This document shows positions 33,167-40,946 of a stretch of 64,000 bases of DNA, one piece after another. A model generated the notes under the pieces. The model made no database searches and was not told where the DNA came from. It was given only the letters and a program-made list of their open reading frames with translations. Source of the stretch: Chthonomonas sp035294505 (lineage in GTDB: Bacteria > Armatimonadota > Chthonomonadetes > Chthonomonadales > Chthonomonadaceae); assembly GCF_035294505.1 (NCBI RefSeq), contig NZ_DATGKU010000163.1, positions 1 through 64,000 on the forward strand, in the 5' to 3' direction. Numbering within the stretch: the first letter of the stretch is position 1; each line of letters begins with the position of its first letter. A program made the position numbers and the translations under genes.

Positions 33167-33492
33167 TTGACACACATCCTCATGGCGTGCCAAAATAGAA
33201 CCATCAAACTCACATAGCTGTGAGCGCTTCGCAATCCTCTTACCAGACCGACGGCGTGGTCGGCATTTAGAGCCGCCTAGTGGCCGAGCCACCTCTAGCC
33301 CAATGGCCTCAAACCTTATGGCACATTGGTGCACTCTATTTCCTGCTCGATACGCACTAAGAATGTGTCTCGGCTAGCCGTCTGTCTGGGGAACGGGGTT
33401 CCTCCTTCAGACGGTGGCGTCCCTCTTATGTACTCTCAATGTCCGAATCTTCGCAATGTAGCCTATCTACCACAGGAGGAACCTAACAAAGT
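33167..33492 (+). promoter_or_regulatory. Promoter and long structured leader upstream of amtB
   Basis: The 418 bp between rph and amtB hold no gene. A TTGACA (33167-33172) with a weak -10 (CAAAAT, 33191-33196) would give a leader of about 290 nt. It contains several short hairpins: CTCACA-TAGC-TGTGAG (33209-33224), GTGGC-CGA-GCCAC (33281-33293), and a longer one near 33379-33417 with arms CCGTCTG/CAGACGG around an inner GGAAC/GTTCC stem. No T tract follows. It matches no riboswitch I recognise. Confidence 0.4.
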
Positions 33493-34851
33493 ATGTTTCA
33501 CAAGTTTACCAAATCGAGCATCCAAACGGCTCTAACCTTCGCCACAACGCTTCTTCTTATTATGGTTAGCAACGCAAGTGCATGCGCTCAAACGCCCGCT
33601 TCTCCCGCTTCTACGATTAACACGGGCGATACTGCCTGGATGCTCGTCGCTGCTGCCTTCGTTATGCTGATGACCCCTGGGCTCGCTTTCTTCTATGGGG
33701 GTATGGTGCGCTCAAAAAATGTGCTTAACATGCTTATGCAAAGCTTCGTGGCCCTCGGTATCGTGACCCTTGTATGGCTTCTGTGGGGCTACTCTCTCGC
33801 TTTCGCACCGGGAAACCCTTTCATCGGCAGCTTACGCTGGTTCGGGCTTAACCATGTCGGTGAAAACCCTTCCCCCTACTATGCCCCCACCATCCCGCAC
33901 CAAGTTTACATGATCTACCAACTGATGTTCGCCATCATCACCCCGGCGCTCATCAGCGGGGCGATCGCCGAACGCATGAAATTTTCGACCTATGTGGTCT
34001 TCATTACCCTTTGGAGCACTTTCGTCTACTGTCCACTCGCTCATTGGGTTTGGGGACACAACGGTTGGCTTAACAGTCTTGGAGCACTCGATTTTGCCGG
34101 GGGCACCGTAGTGCACATCAGTAGCGGCGTTTCCGCTCTTGTCCTTGCCATAGCCCTTGGCAGGCGCCATACGGACATGCTCCATTCTGGAGAAGAGATG
34201 CGCCCTCACAACCTTACTATGACTTTGGTAGGTACAGCACTATTGTGGTTTGGGTGGTTCGGTTTTAATGCCGGCAGCGCCTTGGCCTCCGGTGGGCTTG
34301 CCGCTTCCGCCTTCGTCGCCACACATATTGCCGCAGCCATCGCCGGACTTACATGGATACTTATTGAATGGAGTATCTACAAAAAACCTACCGCGTTGGG
34401 CTTTGCCACCGGTGCGGTGGCAGGCCTCGTGGCCATTACACCGGCCTCCGGATACGTGGGTCCTGTTCCGGCTCTGCTCATAGGCGTTGGAGTGGCCTTT
34501 ATCTCCTTCTATGCCATTAAACTCAAACACAAGTTTCATTACGATGACGCTCTTGATGTATTTGGAGTTCATGGAATGGGAGGAATCTGGGGAGCGCTCG
34601 CAACCGGCCTCTTTGCCTCTGTGCTTGTGAATAGCTCCGGCAGCAACGGCCTTTTCTACGGTGGAGGACTAACCCTGTTCCTTAAACAGACTATCGCAGT
34701 CGCCAGCGCAGTCGCCTATGCAGCCGTAGGAACCTGGATACTTACGAAAATTCTCGACGCCATCATGGGGCTGCGCGTTCGCGTAGAAGATGAAAATATA
34801 GGTTTGGATCTTACTCAACATGGCGAATCGGCCTACGTCATGGCCGAATGA
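33493..34851 (+). CDS. amtB: Ammonium transporter AmtB
   Basis: 452 residues with a signal-peptide-like N-terminus, then about 11 membrane segments. Family motifs are DTAWMLVAAAFVMLMTPGLAFFYGGMVRSKNVL, shown here only as its blocks DTAWMLVAA and LAFFYGGMVR. The twin histidines of the pore are in FAGGTVVHISSG and DVFGVHGMGG. It conducts ammonia/ammonium inward. AGGAGG stands 11 nt before the ATG. No glnK gene follows, although amtB and glnK are often paired. A structured leader precedes it. Confidence 0.95.
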   Translation: MFHKFTKSSIQTALTFATTLLLIMVSNASACAQTPASPASTINTGDTAWMLVAAAFVMLMTPGLAFFYGGMVRSKNVLNMLMQSFVALGIVTLVWLLWGYSLAFAPGNPFIGSLRWFGLNHVGENPSPYYAPTIPHQVYMIYQLMFAIITPALISGAIAERMKFSTYVVFITLWSTFVYCPLAHWVWGHNGWLNSLGALDFAGGTVVHISSGVSALVLAIALGRRHTDMLHSGEEMRPHNLTMTLVGTALLWFGWFGFNAGSALASGGLAASAFVATHIAAAIAGLTWILIEWSIYKKPTALGFATGAVAGLVAITPASGYVGPVPALLIGVGVAFISFYAIKLKHKFHYDDALDVFGVHGMGGIWGALATGLFASVLVNSSGSNGLFYGGGLTLFLKQTIAVASAVAYAAVGTWILTKILDAIMGLRVRVEDENIGLDLTQHGESAYVMAE

Positions 34852-34879
34852 GCAGCCTGTACATAAATCCTATTCCCAG

Positions 34880-34909
34880 TTGACAAAAGCTTCCTTGTAG
34901 GGGTAGAGT
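34880..34909 (+). promoter_or_regulatory. Promoter of the TPP-riboswitch unit
   Basis: A perfect TTGACA (34880-34885) and TAGAGT (34904-34909), 18 nt apart, lie about 27 nt upstream of the riboswitch. Confidence 0.6.
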
Positions 34910-34935
34910 CTAAGCGATAATCTATTATTTCTATG

Positions 34936-35018
34936 CTAGGGGTGCTGCAAAGCTGAGAGGGTTTTCTTAGCCCAACCCTATGAACCTGATTCGGGTAATG
35001 CCGACGGAGGGAAGCAAT
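34936..35018 (+). promoter_or_regulatory. TPP (thiamine pyrophosphate) riboswitch, THI element
   Basis: The conserved blocks are all present in order: AGGGGTGC, GCTGAGAGG, then CCCTATGAACCTGATTCGGG, then TAATGCCGACGGAGGGAAGC. In bacteria this aptamer binds TPP and switches off downstream expression. An intrinsic terminator begins 19 nt after it, which fits transcription attenuation. The downstream unit contains thiN, consistent with thiamine control. Confidence 0.95.
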
Positions 35019-35036
35019 GACTTATCTACTATATAT

Positions 35037-35072
35037 AGCCATCGCTCCCAAAGCTCGGAGCGATGGCTTTTT
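35037..35072 (+). terminator. Attenuator terminator of the TPP riboswitch
   Basis: GCCATCGCTCC (35038-35048) and GGAGCGATGGC (35057-35067) form an 11-bp stem with an 8-nt loop, followed by TTTTT. Confidence 0.9.
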
Positions 35073-35132
35073 GCTCATCGCTATCGCCTCGGCTCGTTGA
35101 ATGAAAGCGCACCTAGCGCTAAGGAGAAAACG

Positions 35133-35933
35133 ATGAATCTATCTGCTCCTAAAAAGGCGTTTACATTGATTGAACTTTTAGTGGTTATAGCCATAATAGC
35201 GATTCTTGCGGCCATCCTCTTCCCCGTTTTTGCTCAAGCCCGTGAACAGGCCCGTCAAACCGTTTGTACCTCAAACGTCAGACAACTGAGTATGGCCGTG
35301 CAGATGTACCTTCAAGATTACGATGAAACGTTTCCGATCTTCTATGCCTACAACACCTGGGACCCCATCCACAATGTCCCCGCCCCTTCAGGGACGCCTG
35401 CACATAAAGGGGTAGAAGTGGAGTTGATGCCTTATGTCAAAAACCATCTCATCTTTAAATGCCCGGATGATCAGGGCGGTCCCTCGCTCTATACCACCTA
35501 TCAAAATGATGGTTGCCCAAACACCAACACCTATTTTGACTGCTACGGTTCAAGTTATCGCTTCGATCACGGCGTCTTCACAACTATCGCAAACGAATCG
35601 AGCCAAGACAATATTCTCTACACTACTACCCAGGTGGTTACTCTGGCGTCCCTAGCACTACCGGCAGAAACACGCCTCATGCGAGATGAGATGATGCCTT
35701 GGTTTGGCACAAATCCAAGCTATGGCTACATTCCAGGCTATTTTCAACAGTGGCATCCGCGCGGCGGAGGAATTGTGTTTGCCGATGGACACGGCAAGTT
35801 CATCGTCTCAAGCGCTGCATTCGACAATGAGGTTGTGTGTCCGGGTGGTGAACGCAGCGGACAACTCGACCCGAACGCTGCCACCGATGGCAATCCGGGA
35901 AACCCACCTACCTACTATTGGCTTTGCGATTAA
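35133..35933 (+). CDS. DUF1559-type pseudopilin (type II secretion G-like) in the TPP-controlled unit
   Basis: 266 residues from the ATG at 35133, which has AAGGAG 6 nt upstream. The N-terminus KKAFTLIELLVVIAIIAIL is a type III (prepilin) signal cleaved before Phe, and the next block is FPVFAQAREQARQ. The C-terminus carries the DUF1559-like H-x9-DG pattern (WHPRGGGIVFADGHGKF). Such proteins are greatly expanded in Armatimonadota and Planctomycetes and are exported as pseudopilin-like surface proteins. This one is first after the TPP riboswitch terminator and 4 nt before thiN, so it should be co-regulated with thiamine genes. Its role there is unknown. Confidence 0.85.
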   Translation: MNLSAPKKAFTLIELLVVIAIIAILAAILFPVFAQAREQARQTVCTSNVRQLSMAVQMYLQDYDETFPIFYAYNTWDPIHNVPAPSGTPAHKGVEVELMPYVKNHLIFKCPDDQGGPSLYTTYQNDGCPNTNTYFDCYGSSYRFDHGVFTTIANESSQDNILYTTTQVVTLASLALPAETRLMRDEMMPWFGTNPSYGYIPGYFQQWHPRGGGIVFADGHGKFIVSSAAFDNEVVCPGGERSGQLDPNAATDGNPGNPPTYYWLCD

Positions 35934-35937
35934 GAAT

Positions 35938-36597
35938 ATGCACGTACTTATCCTCGCTAACGGCTCACCACCTCCGCACGATCTAGCCCAACGTCTTGCA
36001 AGTACCGCAGACCTTATCATCGCTACGGATGGCGCTGCCGCAAAAGCGTTTGACCTTGGGCTTCAACCTCACCTCATTTGTGGGGATTTTGACTCCATAG
36101 ATAAAGCGCAGGCGCGCCAACTGTTTCCTTCAGCGGAAATCATCGTTGCAGCTAATCAAGACTATGCTGACCTAGAAAAGTCGCTTCAACTGGCCAAAGA
36201 TCGTGGTGCGACTCAGGTTACCATACTAGGAGCCACCGGCGGCAGGCTCGATCATACGCTTGCAAATCTCGCGCTTCTACTGTCTTGGCATCAAAAAATG
36301 GGGCTCTGCATTCAGGAAGCAGACACCTCTGTGTGGTGCCTTTCTGCTGCTAGCAGTATCCCGAATAAGCATATAATCCCCACTCAGCCGAACGATATAA
36401 TCTCAGTTATTGCACCAGAACCTGCTATCATTTCTATCCGCGGTGTCTTATGGGAGGCCGATCACCTCTTGTTACAACCCGGAACGCGTGCGGTAAGCAA
36501 TAAGGCGCTCGGGCACAGCGTTGATGTCGAGATAGTGCAGGGAACGATTTTCCTCTGCCTATTAAGCTCCTCCATCATGGAGACACCAACCCCATGA
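35938..36597 (+). CDS. thiN: Thiamine pyrophosphokinase
   Basis: 219 residues. The enzyme makes TPP from thiamine and ATP. Family motifs are LILANGSPP, IIATDGAAAKAFDLGLQPHLICGDFDSI (blocks ATDGAAAKA and CGDFDSI), DYADLEKSL (an Asp-rich Mg site), GATGGRLDHTLANL and RGVLWEADH. It lies 4 nt after the pseudopilin gene and overlaps the symporter start by 4 nt (ATGA). Control by the upstream TPP riboswitch supports the assignment. Confidence 0.92.
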   Translation: MHVLILANGSPPPHDLAQRLASTADLIIATDGAAAKAFDLGLQPHLICGDFDSIDKAQARQLFPSAEIIVAANQDYADLEKSLQLAKDRGATQVTILGATGGRLDHTLANLALLLSWHQKMGLCIQEADTSVWCLSAASSIPNKHIIPTQPNDIISVIAPEPAIISIRGVLWEADHLLLQPGTRAVSNKALGHSVDVEIVQGTIFLCLLSSSIMETPTP

Positions 36598-38021
36598 CAA
36601 ACCCGCATTTTTCTCTTTACGACTGGTCGTTTTTAATCATCTACCTGGCTTTTCTTCTGTGGATTGGACTACGAAGAAACCGTATCACCACCGAAGACTA
36701 CCTAATTGCAAATCGCAACCTTGGCTTGCCTGTATTTGTTGCGACCCTAGTGGCCACATGGTACGGTGGAATTTTGGGCGCCGGCGAGTTCGTCTATACC
36801 GATGGCCTTGCAGCTTGGGCAGCGAACGGTCTACCTTACTATCTATTTGCCATCCTTTTTGCTTTGCTTCTAGCAAAGCGTGTTCGTCAAGCAGGCGCCA
36901 GCCTCTATACCATTCCCGATCGGCTGGAAATGGAGTACGACAGAGGAACCGCTCTACTTGGAGCCTTGCTAGCCTTTCTCTACGCCACTCCATCGCAGTA
37001 TGTGCTCATGCTTGGAATTCTGCTTCAACTCCTGTTTGGATGGCCTCTCTGGTTGGCGATGCTGATAGGAACGCTTTTCTCGATCATTTATGCACTCATA
37101 GGCGGTTTTTTGGCCGATGTACGTGTTAACACACTACAATTCCTGCTCATGTTTTCCGGCTTCATTTTTACGGTGGTCTTCTGTTTAACAAAATTCGGGG
37201 GTATTCGGCCCCTTCTTCGTACGCACCCACTCCCGCCCCACTACTTTACTGCCCTCGGCAACCACAATGTGTTATGGCTTCTGGCATGGAGCGTCATCGC
37301 ACTACAAACGTTTACCGATCCGGGGTTTCATCAGCGCTGCTATGCCGCCAAAACCCCACGCATCGCCACGCTTGGCATTCTCGTCGCCGTTGTCTGCTGG
37401 TTTATTTTCGATTCCCTTACTTTTCTTACAGGAACGTTTGCTCGTGTTCTTTTCCCGAATCTAAGCGATCCCACCTTAGCCTTTCCTCTCATTGCAGCAC
37501 GGGTTCTGCCACACGGCCTTCGCGGCTTTTTCTATGTCGGGATGCTGGCCCCCATTATGGCCGCAACCGTCTCCTATACATTTATCTCGGCCATGACCAT
37601 CGGAAGAGACTTTATATGGCGTCTTCGAAACGAAGCCGGGCCACAGAACGTTCCACGTTATACTCGTATCGGCCTTTTACTTACTTCATTTATCTCTATT
37701 GGGATCGCCTTGATGGTACGTTCCGTGGTAGAACAGTGGTATCTTTTTGGTAATCTCATCGTATCGGGACTGCTGTTGCCACTGGTCGGCGCCTACCTAT
37801 GTCCACCAAAATGGAAAATCCCAGCCCGCTACGCTTTTCAGGCGATGCTTTATGGTTCCCTCATCGCCTTCCTAGACCTTGGGCTGGGCTGGTGGCATTA
37901 CCATGGCAACTACCGGGACCTTTGGGGCATTCCGCCCCTAATACCTGGCCTACTGGTAAGTGGTAGCTTTTACCTTGCCGGCGTTAGGCAAACGGCAAAA
38001 ATATGCGTATCGAGCCTATAG
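36594..38021 (+). CDS. Sodium:solute symporter (SSS family), predicted thiamine or thiamine-precursor transporter
   Basis: 475 residues with about 13 membrane segments in SSS/SSF order. Recognisable parts are an early RRNRITTEDYLIANRNLG, TWYGGILGAGEFVYTDGLAAW, ADVRVNTLQFLLM (core SSS motif region), TDPGFHQRCYAAKTPR and APIMAATVSYTFISAMT. The best-known relatives are PanF and the predicted ThiV transporters found under TPP riboswitches. Start overlap with thiN and riboswitch control make uptake of thiamine or a precursor the likely role. The substrate itself is inferred. The 3' end overlaps the convergent oxidoreductase gene by 6 bp. Confidence 0.85.
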   Translation: MTNPHFSLYDWSFLIIYLAFLLWIGLRRNRITTEDYLIANRNLGLPVFVATLVATWYGGILGAGEFVYTDGLAAWAANGLPYYLFAILFALLLAKRVRQAGASLYTIPDRLEMEYDRGTALLGALLAFLYATPSQYVLMLGILLQLLFGWPLWLAMLIGTLFSIIYALIGGFLADVRVNTLQFLLMFSGFIFTVVFCLTKFGGIRPLLRTHPLPPHYFTALGNHNVLWLLAWSVIALQTFTDPGFHQRCYAAKTPRIATLGILVAVVCWFIFDSLTFLTGTFARVLFPNLSDPTLAFPLIAARVLPHGLRGFFYVGMLAPIMAATVSYTFISAMTIGRDFIWRLRNEAGPQNVPRYTRIGLLLTSFISIGIALMVRSVVEQWYLFGNLIVSGLLLPLVGAYLCPPKWKIPARYAFQAMLYGSLIAFLDLGLGWWHYHGNYRDLWGIPPLIPGLLVSGSFYLAGVRQTAKICVSSL

Positions 38022-39119
38022 CGGGAGTGCTGTAGATTTAGATAACGCCATTACCTCCTCGGCCGATATCTCCTCACCGCGCTCTGCCGAAAGATAGATG
38101 CCCTCGGAGATAAGCATGGTATTCAAAGCGATTTCAGCCGTCGGCAACAACGTCACACGCCCTTGCAAAGCGGCTACCCAGTGCTGCTGAGAGCTACCGA
38201 ATAGGTCTCCCTCTCCCCGAAGACTATTCCAACGGAATCGCGCAGCACTTAAACTCGTGGTTGCATTGAGGTCAAGATCGCCCACGCTTTGGTAATATCC
38301 AAAGGGTTGCAGACGCACACCGCCCTTTGTTCCTACAAGCGATGAGCCTTCAAATCCATCTAACTCAATCGCCCACGCTTCGATGATATCCATCGTTAAA
38401 TCCCCTTCAAAGCGCACAAAACCCATCGCCAGCTCTTCTACACTGTAGCCGGCCGCTCGTCGCCTCTCTTCATCCATCGGCAGCTTCTGATAGGTCTTAC
38501 CGGTTATACGTTCGACCTTTGGGTTGCCAAGCAAGTAGAGGAGTTGGGAGATATGGTAGACGCCCATATCATAAAGAGCACCTCCGCCGGACATGGCTTT
38601 TTGCACAAAGGGGGCTTTTCCATAGCCATCCACGTAGGGCCGTCCTCGCCTCCTAAAACCGGTAGAGCGTGCGTGGTATATTTCTCCTAAGCAACCGTTA
38701 TCAATAAGCTCTTTCGCGGCCCGGGTCTCGTCGGAATAGAGAAAACCGAGTTGGATGTGCAGCATTTTTCCTTTCTCGCGGGCACACTCTATCATCGTTA
38801 CCGCATCACGATAGGAGCCGGCCATTGGCTTTTCGCAGTAGACGTGCAGCCCCCGTTCCAAAGCAGCGACGGTTGCGGGCATATGGAGGTTATTATGCAG
38901 ACATATATCTACAGCATCCAGATCGTCTCGTTTAAGCAGTTCTTGTGTCCGATAATGTACATTTGGAATGGAAAATGTTGCCGCTGTGCTATCTGCAGCC
39001 ACCCGATCAATGTCGGCACAAGCTACCACCTCTACTCCAGAGATACGGGCGTAGTTCTGAAGGTGTATCTGAGCGATCTGGCCGCAACCGATAATGCCAA
39101 TACGTATGGACTTTTCCAT
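38016..39119 (-). CDS. Gfo/Idh/MocA-family oxidoreductase
   Basis: 367 residues. An N-terminal Rossmann domain has IGIIGCGQIAQIHLQNYA, then CADIDRV, the conserved CEKPMAGSY and GFLYSDETRAAKELI. A C-terminal GFO_IDH_MocA domain has GGALYDMGVYHISQLLYLLG, holding the usual active-site Asp/His region. Relatives oxidise or rearrange sugars and inositols with NAD(P). Substrate is unknown. AAGGGG lies 7 nt before the ATG. The intergenic region upstream also holds the strong promoter of the next pseudopilin gene on the other strand. Confidence 0.9.
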   Translation of the reverse strand: MEKSIRIGIIGCGQIAQIHLQNYARISGVEVVACADIDRVAADSTAATFSIPNVHYRTQELLKRDDLDAVDICLHNNLHMPATVAALERGLHVYCEKPMAGSYRDAVTMIECAREKGKMLHIQLGFLYSDETRAAKELIDNGCLGEIYHARSTGFRRRGRPYVDGYGKAPFVQKAMSGGGALYDMGVYHISQLLYLLGNPKVERITGKTYQKLPMDEERRRAAGYSVEELAMGFVRFEGDLTMDIIEAWAIELDGFEGSSLVGTKGGVRLQPFGYYQSVGDLDLNATTSLSAARFRWNSLRGEGDLFGSSQQHWVAALQGRVTLLPTAEIALNTMLISEGIYLSAERGEEISAEEVMALSKSTALPL

Positions 39120-39281
39120 CGAAACCCCTTTCTCTCAAAAGTTTGAAGTTTAACTTCGACGCTCAACGCAAAATCTCCTGTTACCCCTAAACTCCGAGTA
39201 TGGCTTACGAAGCTGTAATCCGATATTTAAACCTCTAGCCCCTCTTAATTTCATAGCCAATAAAAACTCGTAGGACTGCTA

Positions 39282-39311
39282 TTGACATGTCCATTCTGCA
39301 GGGGGTATAAT
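39282..39311 (+). promoter_or_regulatory. Consensus sigma-70 promoter of the pseudopilin-lipoprotein unit
   Basis: TTGACA (39282-39287) and TATAAT (39306-39311) match consensus at all twelve positions with an 18-nt spacer. A 12-bp inverted repeat starts at the -10 box (39307-39318) and recurs at 39383-39394. The leader to the ATG is about 150 nt. Confidence 0.85.
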
Positions 39312-39370
39312 CGAAACAGTTCGACAACGGATACGAGAACATCCCATCTCAATGAAGATGATACAGAAAA

Positions 39371-39396
39371 CGATAATTGAATTGTTTCGATTATCG
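39371..39396 (+). other. Leader hairpin with loop TTGT
   Basis: CGATAATTGAA and TTCGATTATCG form an 11-bp stem (one T-G wobble) around TTGT, about 50 nt after the likely transcript start. Its right arm also repeats, inverted, the sequence at the -10 box. This could stabilise the mRNA or bind a regulator. Confidence 0.5.
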
Positions 39397-39467
39397 AGGC
39401 TCGTTTCCCTTGTTCTGAACTAAATTCAACGGCTGTTTATCTATACAACCTATTGGGAGACAAGTAA

Positions 39468-40265
39468 ATGCAACGAAAAGCTTTTACGCTCATCGAACTG
39501 CTTGTCGTGATCGCGATTATAGCGATTCTGGCAGCTATTCTCTTCCCTGTGTTCGCTCAGGCACGGGAAAAAGCACGGGCGATCTCCTGCGTCTCTAATG
39601 AGAAGCAACTTGCAACCTCGATCCTCATGTATACCCAAGACTATGACGAGGTTTTCCCCACCGGCCTGCAACAGAGCTGGTATGCGAATACCTGGTACGT
39701 GCTCGTACAACCCTACGTGCAAAATCTGCAGGTGTTTCGCTGCCCCGATGATCCCATTGGAACCCCTCCCTCCTGGACCCAACCTTGGGGTGGAATTCGC
39801 CTTTCCTATGCCTCCAATGGCTATATGAAATGGGATGGTTCCAACTGGAGCGTCTTTGGTGTTATGGGCATGTCGCAAAGCTGGATGGGCAACACTACCA
39901 CATCACAAGCTCGGATCGGGCGCCCTGCAGAAACCATTCTCTTTACCGAGAAGGATGCCCTGCAACCTAACATCAACTCGATTCCGGGCAACCTGCTCGA
40001 CTTTGGCCCCGGCTGTATGTTCACCGGTGTGAACTGGTGGGATGGCTTCTCGCCTGGCGAGATTCCGAATGGCACCATCCCGGCCAACTCTGTTACCAAT
40101 CCCTACGATCCCAACGGGCCTAACGGAGCCGTCACTGCCGTGCACGCACAAAAAGCTAACTTTGCCTTTGCCGACGGTCATGTAAAAGCTATGACGCCTA
40201 CGGCTACCGATCCAGACCCGATCAACCAACCTCAAAATAATATGTGGGATGCAACGCGGCAGTAA
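39468..40265 (+). CDS. DUF1559-type pseudopilin (type II secretion G-like)
   Basis: 265 residues with GGGAG 8 nt before the ATG. The prepilin signal KAFTLIELLVVIAIIAILAA follows only three residues and is identical over about 30 residues to that of the TPP-unit protein. FPVFAQAREKARA follows, then a Trp/Tyr-rich extracellular domain and the C-terminal FAFADGHVKAM. It is exported and probably processed by a prepilin peptidase. It has a consensus promoter, is followed by a small lipoprotein gene, and the unit ends at a strong terminator, all suggesting high expression. Confidence 0.88.
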   Translation: MQRKAFTLIELLVVIAIIAILAAILFPVFAQAREKARAISCVSNEKQLATSILMYTQDYDEVFPTGLQQSWYANTWYVLVQPYVQNLQVFRCPDDPIGTPPSWTQPWGGIRLSYASNGYMKWDGSNWSVFGVMGMSQSWMGNTTTSQARIGRPAETILFTEKDALQPNINSIPGNLLDFGPGCMFTGVNWWDGFSPGEIPNGTIPANSVTNPYDPNGPNGAVTAVHAQKANFAFADGHVKAMTPTATDPDPINQPQNNMWDATRQ

Positions 40266-40303
40266 GTTTAGCACCGATATTCCAAGAAAGGTCTAGGATC
40301 AAA

Positions 40304-40549
40304 ATGCCTAAAGTCCAATATAAACGGCTGGCGCTCGCCTTATTAGCCACATTGAGCGCAACCATAAGCCTTATGGGCTGCAACGTGGATAACACCATGT
40401 CGCCTGCGGACATAAAGCGCATGGAGAGCAAACCGCCTCCAGGAGGTCCACCACCGGAGGCACTCAAAATGATCCAAAAGATCAATGAAGAGGCCCAACA
40501 GAGAATGATGAATCAGACGAGACAACAAGCAGCTCCAGCTCATCCTTAA
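40304..40549 (+). CDS. Small lipoprotein of unknown function
   Basis: 81 residues from the ATG at 40304, with AGGA 6 nt upstream. A signal peptide (LALALLATLSATISLMGC) ends in a lipobox with Cys at about residue 26. The mature part is about 55 residues, with a Pro/Gly-rich stretch (KPPPGGPPPE) and a Gln/Met-rich helix (MIQKINEEAQQRMMNQTRQQ). It lies 38 nt after the pseudopilin gene and is followed by the terminator, so the two share a transcript. No family is recognised. Confidence 0.65.
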   Translation: MPKVQYKRLALALLATLSATISLMGCNVDNTMSPADIKRMESKPPPGGPPPEALKMIQKINEEAQQRMMNQTRQQAAPAHP

Positions 40550-40569
40550 AATGGCTCACTTCTGAGCAA

Positions 40570-40604
40570 ACCGCCCCGTTAGCAGCTCCGGGGCGGTTTT
40601 TTTT
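40570..40604 (+). terminator. Strong intrinsic terminator
   Basis: ACCGCCCCG and CGGGGCGGT form a 9-bp GC stem with a 10-nt loop, followed by eight T residues. It ends the pseudopilin-lipoprotein unit. Confidence 0.93.
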
Positions 40605-40648
40605 GATACTTAATCTTAATGGGGATACAGATACTTACCTATCAGTTA

Positions 40649-40942
40649 CTAGGGGCCGATCAAACGTACCACCAACTGAGCCACAAATTGTAAGGCTATA
40701 ATTAGAATGAGAGGTGACAAGTCTAAACCACCTAATTTCTCCGGTGGAACAAGCCTACGTATGGGAGCTAACATCGGCTCGAAGATGGAATCCAAAAAAC
40801 GCGCTACCGGACGAAACGGCCCCAAATCCACGCGGAACACTTGAAGCCATGAGACGATCACATAGACCAACAAAAGCAGGTTTAGTAGGTTCAAGACCCA
40901 CAGAATAATGCTACCTATCCCCATCGGTTCCCCGAAATACAT
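40649..40942 (-). CDS. YggT-family membrane protein
   Basis: 97 residues with two hydrophobic segments (IILWVLNLLNLLLLVYVIVS and LILIIALQFVAQLVV). Between them is the family signature LDSIFEPMLAPIRRLVPP and LDLSPLI. YggT proteins (PF02325) are small inner-membrane proteins; roles in osmotic tolerance and in cell division/envelope biology have been proposed. GGAGG lies 8 nt before the ATG. It follows the TPR-protein gene on the same strand, 4 nt after its stop. Confidence 0.85.
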   Translation of the reverse strand: MYFGEPMGIGSIILWVLNLLNLLLLVYVIVSWLQVFRVDLGPFRPVARFLDSIFEPMLAPIRRLVPPEKLGGLDLSPLILIIALQFVAQLVVRLIGP

Positions 40943-40946
40943 TGTC

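Noticed and set aside
33379..33417. Cobalamin or another known riboswitch before amtB
   Set aside because: The GC-rich hairpin lacks the conserved boxes of cobalamin, glutamine or other riboswitch classes that I can recognise.
34980..35132. Upstream extension of the pseudopilin reading frame
   Set aside because: The frame is open through the TPP riboswitch and its terminator, but AAGGAG and the prepilin signal fix the start at 35133.
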